Notes: a model not told the origin generated them from the sequence alone. Counted from the first letter of the stretch, positions 33,408 to 44,332 are shown. The stretch: 64,000 nt of DNA from Corydoras sp. C115 (GCA_019802505.1 JAFMOC010000173.1:31001-95000), one strand, 5' to 3'. Made by a program: numbers and translations.

Positions 33408-33940
33408 CCTATCTAAATTGCCCCTATATTGTCTGTCTATGGGCGGCACGGTGGCTTAGTGGTTAGCACGTTCTCCTCTCAGCGCTAGGGATTCCCGGTT
33501 GGAATCCCCATCTGGGTGGAGTTTCCATGTTCTCCCCGTGTCTGCGTGGGTTTCCTCCGGGTTCTCCGGTTTCCTCCCACAGTCCAAAAACATGGATCAA
33601 GTCAATTGAGTTCTCCAACTTGCCCCATATTGAGTGTGTCTGTGTGAGTGAGTGTGTGCCCAGCGATGGATTGGCGTCCTATCCTGGGTGTATCTGCCCA
33701 GCGCCCGAGACGTTCTCCCCTGGATAGGCATGGGGAACCCCCCCGCAACCCTAATATAGGATAAAGCGGAAGATAATGGATGGATGAATGAATGTCTGTC
33801 TATGTGAGTGTAAGGGTGTTCCCAGCGATAGATTGGTTCTCTGTTCTGGGTGTATTTACCCAGAACGCCCGAAACAGTCTGCCTTGGATGCTCATGGGGA
33901 ACCCCTCCCACGGTCCTAGTGTAGAGCATATGGAAGATAA
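33408..33940 (+). mobile_element. Old V-SINE split by a young one
   Basis: Left piece 33408-33441 and right piece 33805-33940 form one diverged body and tail. Confidence 0.7.
33442..33792 (+). mobile_element. V-SINE with 12-bp TSD, nested
   Basis: TGTCTGTCTATG at 33430-33441 and 33793-33804. Confidence 0.92.
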
Positions 33941-34132
33941 TGAGATGATATAAGATGAGATAAGTAACACTAGAAGCTGTTCCACATTTAGGCATAGTGA
34001 AAAGCAGAACACCACCACACCCTGTACCCCAGAGAGCATGCACTTCTTCAAATTCATAATAAAGAAATGTTTTAATTCCCTCCTTCACTAATCTTGACCA
34101 CATATACACTTTTCTGTACGTTATGTTCACTT

Positions 34133-34911
34133 TAGGGCTGCAACTAACTAACGATTATTCTGATAATCGATTAATCGGCCGATTATTTTTTCGATTAATC
34201 GATGAATCGGATAAATATAAAAAAATGTTTACATGTCTTTGTATTTACATTTAATCATTTAAAAGACACTTTTATCCAAAGCGACTTACAAATGAGAACA
34301 TTACATGTCAGTAGTTATGAAGAAAACCAGCTCCACTATAGAATTATTAAGCAGGTCAATAAATGTCTGGTTTTATTTACAGTATGAGTTTAAGGCATCC
34401 AAGTAGCCCAAAGAGCAGCAAGACACGTAACGCCGCGCACAGTGTCGCAGGACATTTCCTCACTTTAAAAAAACCCGGGACAGGACGTGAATTACGGACA
34501 TGTCCCGGGAACTGCGGACGTATTCGTATGACAGACGTTAAGACATGTTCTCCATCATGTATCATCACCATGCAGCGCAGTTCATGTTTGCAGAGCTTGA
34601 GAGTGAGTTCCTCAGTGAGGTGGAATCGCCAGGTGAAGCTCCCGCAGTTTGGATTTAAACCGGAGCTTTTTTCTGCGTTGGTTGCGTTTCATTTGTACGA
34701 TTTATCAACTTGTTTTGCAGACTCCGCCTCGTTCTGTTCAACCCGCTATTTGTTTCCAGCGTTATTGAAGCGCTGCGGGTGACGCAAGCGGTTACGACAT
34801 CGCGAGTAACGCGGAAATAGTGCGACCCAACGAATCGATAATGGAAATTTATTATCGATACTTTGGATAATCGATTTTTATCGATTTTATCGATTCATTG
34901 TTGCAGCCCTA
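34133..34911. mobile_element. hAT-type non-autonomous element (779 bp)
   Basis: Ends TAGGGCTGCAAC and GTTGCAGCCCTA, with the 8-bp TSD GTTCACTT (34125-34132, 34912-34919), the hallmark of hAT. Subterminal zones are packed with ATCGATT repeats. No transposase is readable. A SINE tail fragment (ATCCAAAGCGACTTAC) lies near 34275. Confidence 0.9.
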
Positions 34912-34978
34912 GTTCACTTTACTATAAAACAAAGTGTAAAAATTGTTTTTGTTTACCAGAAATGCTGGTATTAGTAGC

Positions 34979-34980
<2 letters not shown>

Positions 34981-35016
<36 letters not shown>
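34981..35016. repeat. (GT)n microsatellite
   Basis: Uninterrupted 36-nt GT run. Confidence 0.95.
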
Positions 35017-35019
<3 letters not shown>

Positions 35020-35513
35020 CAAGCTTGTTTGTGTGTTTTGTGTTAGCGAATAGGGGGAGAGTGAGGAAATGAATAATTAAGTGAGAAGCTAACAGTCTGG
35101 CCCCGTTTCGTTTGGAGCAGTGCTGTAAGGCATATTCCCAGCATCTGCTCAGTGTGATGAATGTTTTATTGCACCTCCCTCGGTGCACTGGTTGCATCTT
35201 GCATCATTTCCACCAGCAGTCACTCAAAGCTGACTCCTTGCCCGGTGACTGCTGCTAGTTCCGTGGGTTTGGGCGATTGCACCGATTAAATATGGGTCAG
35301 CTCCCGTAGCTGTACCTCCTTCTAGGTTTCAATTTTCCACGAGATGTCCTATTGTTAAAAGATCAGCATCTCTTGTTGGGATGGTGTGTGATGTTCTCGC
35401 GTAAATGTCGGAGATGTATTTATAGGCTCCCATTTTCTTTTTAGGAGCCTCTTAGGACTGTTTGCCCTTTGTAAACACCTGCACTGTTGATTTATTGCAA
35501 TAGTATTCTCCAG

Positions 35514-35531
35514 TCTCTCTCTCTCTCTCGC

Positions 35532-35570
<39 letters not shown>
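35514..35570. repeat. (CT)n-(GT)n-(GA)n microsatellite
   Basis: The CT and GA parts are complementary and could fold back. Confidence 0.9.
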
Positions 35571-35573
<3 letters not shown>

Positions 35574-35684
35574 AAAGCTTAAAGGTGAATCAACAGTGCA
35601 AATTCGTTTATGAAAAGCCCAACCACATGAAATTAATATCACAGTAGATTATATAGGAAGACTTTATGAAAATATTATTTACAT

Positions 35685-36115
35685 TTACATTTGGTTATTT
35701 AGTAGATGATTTTATCCAAAGCGACTTAAGGAAATTGGACTCCATATCACAGTTTAAGTCGAGTCTCAAAACGCACCTTTTTAGAATTGCTTATAATCTC
35801 TGATTTTATTTCCTCTATCTTTTAATTTATTTTTTACTTAAATTTATTTTACTATGATTGACTGATTGCCTTATTTATTATTGATGTTTTATTGTTTTTT
35901 TTTCTTTGTAAGGTGACCTTGTGTGTCCAGAAAGGCGCCATCAAATAAAATGTATTATTATTATAAAGGTGAGCACAGGGTTAATCACAACATCCCTGGA
36001 GCAATGAGGGTTAAGGGTCTTGCTCAAGGACCCACATTGGTAACTTCAGTGGACCTGGGATTCGAACCCTCAACCTTCAGATTGATAGCCCAACACCCTA
36101 ACCACTGAGCTACCA
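35685..36115 (-). mobile_element. tRNA-derived SINE of the GTCGCTTTGGAT type, split by a LINE end
   Basis: Tail ATCCAAAGCGACTTA (to about 35730) and head (35966-36115, reversed B box GGGATTCGAACC, reversed A box TGAGCTACCA) belong to one element. Confidence 0.82.
35731..35965 (+). mobile_element. Non-LTR retrotransposon 3' end
   Basis: Ends AAAGGCGCCATCAAATAAAA then TGTATTATTATT, the usual 3' terminus of fish L2/Rex-like LINEs. 5'-truncated and inserted in the SINE. Confidence 0.7.
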
Positions 36116-36320
36116 CTTATTTACTCTTAAGAATGTTTAACCTGTGGCTTTTAATATGCTAATAATTGACTCAATGCATTTTAAGAGCATTGTGATAGAA
36201 TTATATACCTGTATTTATTAATCAGGATCGCTTATGTATAAGAGAATACATTACATGGAGAGCTTCTTTGAGGTATAGACATTGTTACCGTATCCTACCC
36301 TTGTTCCCTAAAAACATATA

Positions 36321-36960
36321 CAGTGATACCTCGGTTCTCGAACATAATTCGTTCCGGGAGGACGGTCGAGAACCAAATTGTTCGAGAACCGAAGCAATGA
36401 AACCCATAAGAAATAATGGAAACTGGATTCATTCGTTCCAAGCCCCAGAAAATGCCTATTTACTGGCCTAATTTGTATATAATATGTAGAAAAACATGAG
36501 TCTCAACAAGAAATAAGAAATAAAAGTGTATTTATTAAAACAAAAAAAATAAAATGTACTGTATAGTACAGTAAATTGTGTTTCATTTACTGTACCTGTA
36601 CCAACTTTTATGGCAGGAGGGAATGAATGTGGAGGGAGGAGGGAAGGGGGATGGTTATTGTTTTGAAGGGGAGTCCTCTTCATTAAAAACAGAGGGGAAC
36701 TGCTCTTCGGGGGTTTCTCTCTCCACAAAGCGTGATTCTCTCCAAAAAAACGTGACTCTCTCTCTGCACTCACACTGATGACGCAAGCAAGGCGCGCCGG
36801 GCCGAACGAACGCCATTCGGCTCGACTCTGCTCATCTCGGACGATCAGATGTTCGAGTTCCAAATATTTGTTCGGATTCCAAGACAAAATTTTCTCGAAT
36901 CTCCTGGTCGAATACCGATTTGGTCGAAAGTCAAGGCGTTCGAGAACCGAGGTATCACTG
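36321..36960. mobile_element. MITE with 23-bp perfect TIRs and TA TSD (640 bp)
   Basis: Begins CAGTGATACCTCGGTTCTCG and ends with its exact reverse complement, flanked by TA on both sides. A TA target fits Tc1/mariner-like elements. No transposase remains. Confidence 0.88.
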
Positions 36961-37043
36961 TACTACATTTATAAAACTAATAAGATGAACACAGTTTGTT
37001 GCAGGTGACCGGTCTCTTCAGCAGCCAACTGAGATGTGTGTGT

Positions 37044-37252
37044 CTGTGATGTCACTCACTCACACACACTATATGGGGCAATTTAGAGCTGCCAATTTAC
37101 TTTAAATCCATGTTTTTGGACTGTGGGAGAAAACTGAAAAACCCATGCTGACACGGGGAGAACATGGAAACTCCACCCAGATCAGGATTCAAATGTGGAA
37201 CCCCAGCACGGAGAGGAGAACATGCTAAACACTAAGCCACCATGCCACCCGG
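37044..37252 (-). mobile_element. Old V-SINE, tail lost
   Basis: Older variant with GCTGCCAATTTACTTTAAAT. Confidence 0.72.
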
Positions 37253-37293
37253 CTTCAAATTCTAAATTTGTTAACATTTAGTTGATATAATTA

Positions 37294-37639
37294 TTCATTC
37301 ATTCATTATCTCCCGCTTTATCCTCTATTAGGGTCGTGGTGGGGTTCCCCATGCCCATCCAGGGGAGAACGTCTCGGGCGCTGGGCAGATAGACCCAGGA
37401 CAGGGCGCCAATCCATCGCTGGGCACACACTCACTCACACACACACTCTATATGGGACAATTTTGAGAATTCAATTGACTTGATCCATGTTTTTGGACTG
37501 TGGGAGGAAACCGGAGAACCCGGAGGAAACCCACGCGGACACGGGGAGAACATGGAAACTCCACCCAGATGGGGATTCGAACCAGGAATCCCTAGCGCTG
37601 AGAGGCGAACGTGCCAACCACTAAGCCACCGTACCGCCC
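37294..37639 (-). mobile_element. V-SINE with 12-bp TSD
   Basis: TTGATATAATTA at 37282-37293 and 37640-37651. Confidence 0.93.
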
Positions 37640-37651
37640 TTGATATAATTA

Positions 37652-38325
37652 ATTTGATTATTTGTTTTATTTCTTAATGCATATGTATAAAGTGTCCCAT
37701 TTAAAATATGGTTTAATTGGTAGCTAAACATCATCTGTTAGAAACAGGATTGTGTTTCTAAACCTTTGATTAATTATGTTTATTTTTATGGAAAAAAAAA
37801 TTATTTTATTTTATTATTATTTTATTTTTTTATAAAAATATTTTAGTGCCTTTTTGTTATTAAAATAATTTTTTTGTAGATTAACTTATTTGTATTTTTA
37901 GATTATCTGGTTTATATATTATGTTACTATATTTCTTTCTATGTTCCCCACCCAATAATCTTCAGTTATCCAGTTGTCTGGTATAAGAGATATCTGTGTG
38001 TGTTTATAGTAGATCAATGTAAAACCACTTCTATTCAGCTCCAAAGTATTTTTTTTTTTAATAATAAGCATAATAAAAAAATCCTATCTCAGCGTTCATT
38101 CTTACTGAGTACTGAGTGCATAATAAAATGAAAAGGATCAAATGTGTTATAGCCAGTGGTGTGAAAACAAGTGCGGATCTCAAGGATCAGTTCAATTAAT
38201 GGCCGGTGTTTTCTTGCAGCATTTGCTTTTATTACTCTGTGCGAGGATGATTATAGTTCATATAAAAATGTTATTATGAAGGTTGTGTTTTTGCTTTTAT
38301 AATGAATACATGTTGCTTTGTTTAG
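37652..38325. other. AT-rich intron before coding exon 2
   Basis: Mostly A/T runs; no repeat family recognised. Confidence 0.4.
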
Positions 38326-38448
38326 GAGGCAGACAGCTGGGAGATCATTGAAGGATTGAAGATTGGGCAGACAAATGTTCAGAGACCTGATAAACACGAG
38401 GGGTTCATGCTGAAAAAGAGAAAATGGCCACTAAAAGGCTGGCACAAG
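38326..38448 (+). CDS. osbpl6: ORP6 coding exon 2: start of PH domain (48-88)
   Basis: Acceptor TTGTTTAG and donor GTCAGA enclose 41 codons in phase 0. The sequence begins EADSWEIIEGLKIGQTNV, then enters the PH domain at K70 with GFMLKKRKWPLKGWHK, the first beta hairpin. The basic cluster KKRKWPLKGWHK is where ORP PH domains contact phosphoinositides. Very close to human ORP6, while ORP3 differs in the EADSWE-to-HEG stretch. Confidence 0.95.
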
Positions 38449-38977
38449 GTCAGACATCTGCACTTGCACTCACTTTGCCCATTTTATACATGCATGCCAT
38501 ATTTTATAGCAATTCGGCACATTCTTAGGGCTGTCCTCACTCGTGGGTTTATATATATTTATCATGTGATGGATAAATATTGACTTTCGCTGGATATTCC
38601 GAGGTTTATATCCGAGCTTATAAGGCTGCTCACGTCATCAGACAGAGCCGTAATTAATCTCCCAAATGTGTAGGCTCCCTCTCCAAGCCCAGTGCCAATG
38701 CGCTACCACAGTTGCAGTAGTGTTCTAAAAGGAAACTGTGCTATTAGAAATGGTTCATTAAGGCAATTCCAGAATTAGGATCCTTTTTAACATTATATTA
38801 CCAAAATATCTCCTCTGGATTGTTTTTAATTGGCTGAATCTCTTTGTTATTCACCTTTCACTGTGACTTCTCTCTAAGCATTTGTATTATGCGTGTACAT
38901 ATTGTACGTATACACTGTGCTTCATATTATACATTACTCTAAGAATGACCGGCCCACTATTTTTTATTTATTCCTAA
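38449..38977. other. Intron after coding exon 2
   Basis: No repeat or extra exon recognised. Confidence 0.4.
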
Positions 38978-38989
38978 CTACACATTTTA

Positions 38990-39336
38990 TTCATTCATTT
39001 CATTCATTCATTATCTCCCGCTTTATCCTCTATTAGGGTCGCGGTGGGGTTCCCCATGCCCATCCAGGGGAGAACGTCTCGGGCGCTGGGCAGATAGACC
39101 CAGGACAGGGCGCCAATCCATCGCTGGGCACACACTCACTCACACAGACACACTCTATATGGGGCAATTTAGAGAACTCAATTAACTTGATCCATGTTTT
39201 TGGACTGTGGGAGGAAAGCGGAGAACCCGGAGGAAACCCACGCGGACACGGGGAGAACATGGAAACTCCACCCAGATGGGGATTTGAACCGGGAATCCCT
39301 AGCGCTGAGAGGCGAACGTGCTAACCACTAAGCCAC
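38990..39336 (-). mobile_element. V-SINE with 12-bp TSD
   Basis: CTACACATTTTA at 38978-38989 and 39337-39348. Confidence 0.92.
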
Positions 39337-39382
39337 CTACACATTTTAATAAAAATTTTTTTAATGTATTTTCCTTTTTTTA

Positions 39383-39930
39383 TTTTATTATTTTTTCTAT
39401 TTAATCATTATTGTTCTTTAATCGGCGGCACGGTGGCTTAGTGGTTAGCATGTTCGCCTCTCAGCGCTAGGGATTCCTGGTTCGAATCCCCATCTGGGTG
39501 GAGTTTCCATGTTCTCCCCGTGTCCGTGTGGGTTTCCTCCGGGTTCTCCGGTTTCCTCCCACAGTCCAAAAACATGGATCAAGTTAATTGAGTTCTCCAA
39601 ATTGCCCCATATAGAGTGTGTCTGTGTGAGTGAGTGTGTACCCAGCGATGGATTGGCGCCCTGTCCTGGGTGTATCTGCCCAGCGCCCGAGACGTTTTCC
39701 CCTGGATGGGCATGGGGAACCCCACCGCGACCCTAATAGAGGATAAAGCGGGAGATAATGAATGAATGAATGTTCTTTAATCGTTGTTATGTTGTATGTA
39801 TTTTTTTAGAGGTACTTTATTTGGCTTTTAAACATTTAACCACAATTATTATACATAAAGTACCTCTAAAAAATACACATACAACATAACAACGATTAAA
39901 TAACAATGATTAAAAAGAAAAAATAATAAC
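39383..39930. repeat. Long inverted repeat 1, left arm split by a V-SINE
   Basis: Left arm (39383-39424 plus 39784-39814) is nearly the reverse complement of the right arm (39861 to about 39930). The 46-bp loop is 39815-39860, starting CTTTATTTGGC and ending ATACATAAAG. Confidence 0.9.
39425..39770 (+). mobile_element. V-SINE with 13-bp TSD inside the hairpin arm
   Basis: TGTTCTTTAATCG at 39412-39424 and 39771-39783. The right arm has no SINE, so the insertion came after the inverted duplication. Confidence 0.94.
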
Positions 39931-40054
39931 TTTATTACCGCAGTTTCCCTTTTTTTTTTAAATAATCTTTATTTGGCTTTTAAACATTTAACCACAATTA
40001 TTATACATAAAGATTATTTTTTAAAAAAGAAAAAACTGCAGTAATAAAGTTATT
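39925..40054. repeat. Long inverted repeat 2 with the same loop
   Basis: Left arm 39925-39966 and right arm 40013-40054 pair over about 42 bp. The loop 39967-40012 is the same 46-bp sequence as 39815-39860, although the arms differ. Confidence 0.92.
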
Positions 40055-40235
40055 GATCCTCTAATCAGCCTCGCTCTACCTGCTCTATATTCTGCAACAA
40101 ACGTCTGAAGTGCGTCCTGCACTCAGTTCAGCCTGTAGAATGTAATTATTCTCTTATTATAGCCGCTGTACTTTAAATGGATGCCGTTTGGACTTCTTGT
40201 TATTAACTTTATGCATTTCTTTCCTTTCCAAACAG

Positions 40236-40289
40236 AGATTCTTCATCTTAGATAATGGGATTTTAAAATACTCCAAGTCGCCCATTGAT
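40236..40289 (+). CDS. osbpl6: ORP6 coding exon 3: PH domain (89-106)
   Basis: An 18-codon exon (RFFILDNGILKYSKSPID) between acceptor CAAACAG and donor GTAAGT, phase 0 at both ends. It continues PH strands 2-3, RFFxLDxGxLKYSKSP being the usual PH pattern. Its acceptor is about 180 bp downstream of the second long hairpin at 39925-40054. Confidence 0.95.
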
Positions 40290-40970
40290 GTAAGTACACT
40301 TCGAAACACAGCAGAGATAACAGCATGTGTGCACTTTATGTTCCTCACACGTCAGATTTTCTTTGTGGAGAACCCATACTGTATGTTACGCTGTAAGATT
40401 CAGTTGTAGCATGCGGCATTGCGTCGGAGAACATCTACGCTTGTTCTTTTAAAAGGGGGTGAAATGGTTTAGTTTGCTGTCTGAATGAATAATAGTTCAT
40501 TTTAATTTTGTATTTTGCGGTTGAGGGCGAGACATTCCGAGCCACCACCTCGGCATGAGCCGGGGAATTGAATCGATTGCTAATGAAATACTGCTGATGG
40601 AATTCTTTTGTTTAATATTTGTTATTCTAATTTTATGCGCAGTTATTTGTACCCATCACGATCTGTCCTCCTGCACGTCGTACAAACTCCGTGGTGTTAT
40701 ATAGCTTTGCTAAGGAAGCCTAACTTGCATATAAATTGTTTTGTGCTCTTTCGTTCTGCAAAACAGAAACTATTATTTAAGGAAATTCTCACAATGAAGA
40801 CCCATGTGGCTTTTTCAGCCTGTTTTATATTTAAAAACTGTATCAGTCTAATATTTTCTGTGGTATCAGTATGGAACCGGGTGGGGTACGAATGACAGGA
40901 GTCTGGGTTTCTCATGCACAGCAACTAGCTATATTCACATTGCTTTAAATAATGCAATAAGGCATGAGAG
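40290..40970. other. Intron after coding exon 3
   Basis: No repeat is recognised before the hAT-like MITE. Confidence 0.4.
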
Positions 40971-40979
40971 GATGTACAC

Positions 40980-41398
40980 TAGGGGTGTCTTCAACTAAGG
41001 ATTTTCATAGTCGAATCTGATTCGTCAGATTTTCCCTATAGTCGACTGATAGTCGAATCAGTTAAAATTTCACCACAAGATGGCGCTATAAGCGTGGTTT
41101 TTAAAAAAGTTTTTTTTAAATATTTTACTTGTTTTTCTAGAGCACCGTAAGTGGGATCCCCGTTCTGGACTTTTTTCAAAAAAAATATTAACAGAAATTA
41201 GGATGATTTTATTTGACAAAAGGCTATATATATATATATATAACGAAAACAAAGACATTTCATGTAAAATCTAATGCTTAGCAGCAGCCATGGGCGCCCC
41301 CATGTGGTCAAAATGGTACATTCGACTATGAGGTTCATAGTCGACTACGGTTCTCCGAATCGAATCGTCGAATCAGCGAATATTGCAGCTCACCCCTA
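40980..41398 (+). mobile_element. hAT-like MITE family A, copy 1 (419 bp)
   Basis: Ends TAGGGGTG and CACCCCTA; TSD ATGTACAC versus ATGTACAA (one mismatch). Subterminal TAGTCGA motifs; core CACCACAAGATGGCGCTATA. Confidence 0.9.
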
Positions 41399-42000
41399 AT
41401 GTACAATATTGTGAATAAATCACATGAAAAGGTGTTATTAGTTAGTTACACCTCTTTTCTGTGGTTTATTCACAATAATACACAAGCATGAGTGCCTTAT
41501 TGCTTTTACAAAATGGTTACAAACACACTATAACAATAAAAAACAAGATTTGATTCGGGTGGCTTAGTGATTAGCACATTTGCCTCTCAGCGCTAGGGAT
41601 TCCTGGTTCGAATCCCCATCTGGGTGGAGTTTCCATGTTCTCCCCGTGTCCGCCTGGGTTTCCTTCAGGTTCTCCGCTTTCCTCCCACAGTTCAAAAACA
41701 TGGATCAAGTCAATTGAGTTCTCCAAATGGCCCCATATAGAGTGTGTCTGTGTGTGTGAGTGTGTCCAGTGATAGATTGGCGTCCTGTCCTGGGTGTATT
41801 CTGCTCAGCGCCCGAGACGTTCTCCCCTGGATGGGCATGGGGAACCCCCCCCGCGACCCTATGGATGAAAAGATTTGATTCACAAATGTGTTTATTAAAA
41901 ATCAAAATCGTTAATAAACTTGTCTTCCACAATGTAATCTAGTCTGGTTTTCAAAGTGAACCCTGATCGCTGAGTAAGGTTAGGGTCACTGGTACCAGAT
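41399..42000. mobile_element. MITE family C fragment, split by a V-SINE
   Basis: AATAAATCACATGAAAAGGTG and CACCTCTTTTCTGTGG are inner arms of the family. Left limits are masked by the MITE insertion at 40980. Confidence 0.55.
41557..41869 (+). mobile_element. V-SINE with 12-bp TSD
   Basis: AAGATTTGATTC at 41545-41556 and 41870-41881; the tail is reduced to ATGGATG. Confidence 0.9.
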
Positions 42001-42295
42001 GGGCCACGATACCCTGACCTTGGGGCTCAATGTCTTTCAGACCCAGGAGTTTGAAACCTAAACGTTCTAGCGACAGTCCTATGAGGTCGCTGCTGCATTA
42101 AAAACTTGGACATTACAGCTATAGAATGTCAGAAACCGGGAATAAACCCATTAGAGCTTTCTAACGGGGTGTGTCCACTGTGCAAAGTGATACCGCAGTG
42201 ATGGATTATTGGGAAGCAATTCTGATGTGTAGAATTGGAGTATTTCCGCTAATAGGCTCTAATATTAAATGTGCTTTTCTTGATATGTCTGTTAG

Positions 42296-42409
42296 ATCCA
42301 GAAGGGTAAACTGCATGGCAGCATAGATGTAGGCCTGTCTGTCATGTCCATTAAGAAGCGAGCTCGACGCATCGACTTGGACACTGAGGAGCACATCTAC
42401 CACCTTAAG
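42296..42409 (+). CDS. osbpl6: ORP6 coding exon 4: PH domain (107-144)
   Basis: Thirty-eight codons between TCTGTTAG and GTGAGC, phase 0. Contains KLHGSIDVGLSVMSIKKRAR and the RIDLDTEEHIYHLK strand, highly conserved among ORP3, ORP6 and ORP7. It forms the central beta-sheet of the PH fold. Confidence 0.95.
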
Positions 42410-42532
42410 GTGAGCGAGTTAAGAGCACTAAAGAGTGTGTAAGAGAAATAAGCCGTTTAAGTAAACAGCGCTGCAGAGAGACAGCTGTGAAAGACATGCT
42501 ACCTGTCTCAATTCTCTTTCTTGGGTCTGGGT

Positions 42533-42533
<1 letters not shown>

Positions 42534-42575
<42 letters not shown>
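42534..42575. repeat. (TG)n tract serving as the acceptor region of coding exon 5
   Basis: Runs straight into the TAG acceptor at 42575-42577. Confidence 0.95.
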
Positions 42576-42577
<2 letters not shown>

Positions 42578-42748
42578 GTGAAGTCTCCGGATGTGTTTGA
42601 TTCCTGGGTGTGCAAGCTGCGTCACCACCGCCTGTACAGGCAGAATGAGATTGTGCGCTCGCCTCGTGACGCTAGCTTACGAAGCTTCCCCCCACCACCC
42701 AGCCTCGAGTCACCTCAGACGACCCCCGGTCCAGCGCACGAAAACAAG
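42578..42748 (+). CDS. osbpl6: ORP6 coding exon 5: end of PH domain and linker (145-201)
   Basis: Fifty-seven codons, phase 0. The FDSWVCKLRHHRLYRQNEI segment is the C-terminal PH helix with its invariant Trp (W154). It is followed by a Pro/Ser-rich linker. The acceptor TGTGTAG is formed directly by the end of a 42-nt (TG)n tract, and the donor GTAATC is followed within 5 nt by a 39-nt (AC)n tract. Confidence 0.93.
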
Positions 42749-42752
42749 GTAA

Positions 42753-42753
<1 letters not shown>

Positions 42754-42792
<39 letters not shown>
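42754..42792. repeat. (CA)n tract just after the donor of coding exon 5
   Basis: Complementary to the upstream (TG)n. Confidence 0.95.
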
Positions 42793-42794
<2 letters not shown>

Positions 42795-42914
42795 TCACCA
42801 ACTTCAGCAGGCCGGCGCTCTGTCTTTCACTGTGGTTATTTAGCGATACATGGATGTGTTCTCAGGAGAACCTGTGATGCACTTAGTGCAAGTCATTGAC
42901 GACTCATCAAAACA

Positions 42915-43265
42915 TTCATTCATTCATTCATTATCTCCCGCTTTATCCTCTATTAGGGTCGCGGTGGGGTTCCCCATGCCCATCCAGGGGAGAACGTCTC
43001 GGGCGCTGGGCAGATACACCCAGGACAGGGCGCCAATCCATCGCTGGGCACACACTCACTCACACAGACACACTCTATATGGGGAAATTTAGAGAACTCA
43101 ATTGACTTGATCCATGTTTTTGGACTGTGGGAGGAAGCGGAGAACCCGGAGGAAACCCACGCGGACACGGGGAGAACATGGAAACTCCACCCAGATGGGG
43201 ATTCGAACCGGGAATCCCTAGCGCTGAGAGGCGAACGTGCTAACCCACTAAGCCACCGTGCCGCC
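42915..43265 (-). mobile_element. V-SINE with 12-bp TSD
   Basis: CTCATCAAAACA at 42903-42914 and 43266-43277. Confidence 0.93.
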
Positions 43266-43371
43266 CTCATCAAAACAAACCCTGTCAAAACCACTCTGTT
43301 GGTCGTCTTTAATGTTTTTTTTTTTCCTTTCCCTGACAATAAAAGAGAACTTGGCATTTGAAATAAGTTCA

Positions 43372-43651
43372 TTCGTTCGTTCATTCGTAATTAATCCTCC
43401 CATGCCCATCCAGGGGAGAACGTTTCGGGCGCTGGGCAGATACACCCAGGACAGGAGGCCAATCTATCACTCACTCACACTGACTCAGACACACAAAAAC
43501 ACACCATATATGGGGCAATTTAGATCATCCAGTTTACCTCGAATCCATGTTTTTGGACTGTGAGAGCAAACCGGAGAACCCAGAGGAAACCCATGTGGAC
43601 ATGGGGAGAACATGCGACTGGATCCCCAGTGCTGAAATGCCACCGTGCCAC
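43372..43651 (-). mobile_element. Old V-SINE
   Basis: Older variant; meets an opposed copy at its head. Confidence 0.72.
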
Positions 43652-43914
43652 TCTCAGTGTTGGGGATTCCAGGTTTCCCAATCTGGGTGAAGTTTTCATG
43701 TTCTCCCTGTGTTTGGGTGGGTTTCCTCTAGGTTCTCTGGTTTCGCCCCACAATCAAAAAAATTGGATTCAAGGTAAATCTAAATTGCCCCATATGTCTG
43801 TGTGAGTAGTATTTGCCCAGTGATGGATTGGCGCCCTGTCCTGGATGTATCTGCCCAGTGCTCGAAACGTTCTCCCCTGGATGGGCATGGGAAACTGAAT
43901 GAATCAATGAATAT
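43652..43914 (+). mobile_element. Old V-SINE, head decayed
   Basis: Starts TCTCAGTGTTGGGGATTCC and ends GAATGAATCAATG. Confidence 0.72.
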
Positions 43915-44088
43915 TCCATTGACCTCTGACTGTAACAAGGTTCTTCCTCACTATCTGTGCTCTCACAGCATCTCCAGAACCCTTTGTGGTTTTTTCCTTA
44001 TTTGCATAGTTTTGTTTCTCCCCCTCGCTGTCTCTTCTCTCTTTGTGTGGGCCCGCATGTACATATGTGTCTGTCTCTGTTTTCTCAG

Positions 44089-44227
44089 CAGCAGGTGAAG
44101 CCTAGTTCTTTGCCCTGGCAACCTTCTCTGCCCAGCACCACCAGCCTGCCCCAATCCTACAGCAATGGCCAGAGTAAGGTGGCAGCCTGGTTACAGGAAT
44201 CCGAGGAAATGGACAAGTGCGCCGAGG
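44089..44227 (+). CDS. osbpl6: ORP6 coding exon 6: linker (202-247)
   Basis: The linker contains GQSKVAAWLQESEEMDKCAE, matching the ORP6 linker. The acceptor is three CAG triplets in a row (44086-44094), so the exon may start at 44089, 44092 or 44095, all in frame, adding QQ, Q or nothing. The most upstream AG is used here. The donor GTAATA is at 44228, leaving one G that joins AG of the next exon to make Glu 248. Confidence 0.9.
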
Positions 44228-44332
44228 GTAATACCCATTCCTTCTCTTTCTCTTTCCTAAACCTCCTGCATTCTACGTAACATTTGAGAATCCTCAAACC
44301 TCTGAATCAATCGAACCATAACTTGATAACTT

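Noticed and set aside
34363..34782. 139-residue frame inside the hAT-type element as a transposase remnant
   Set aside because: No DDE, BED zinc-finger or dimerisation signature is readable; the element is a non-autonomous type.
36468..36887. 139-residue frame on the - strand
   Set aside because: Lies within the TIR element at 36321-36960 and its flank; composition is non-coding and no domain is seen.
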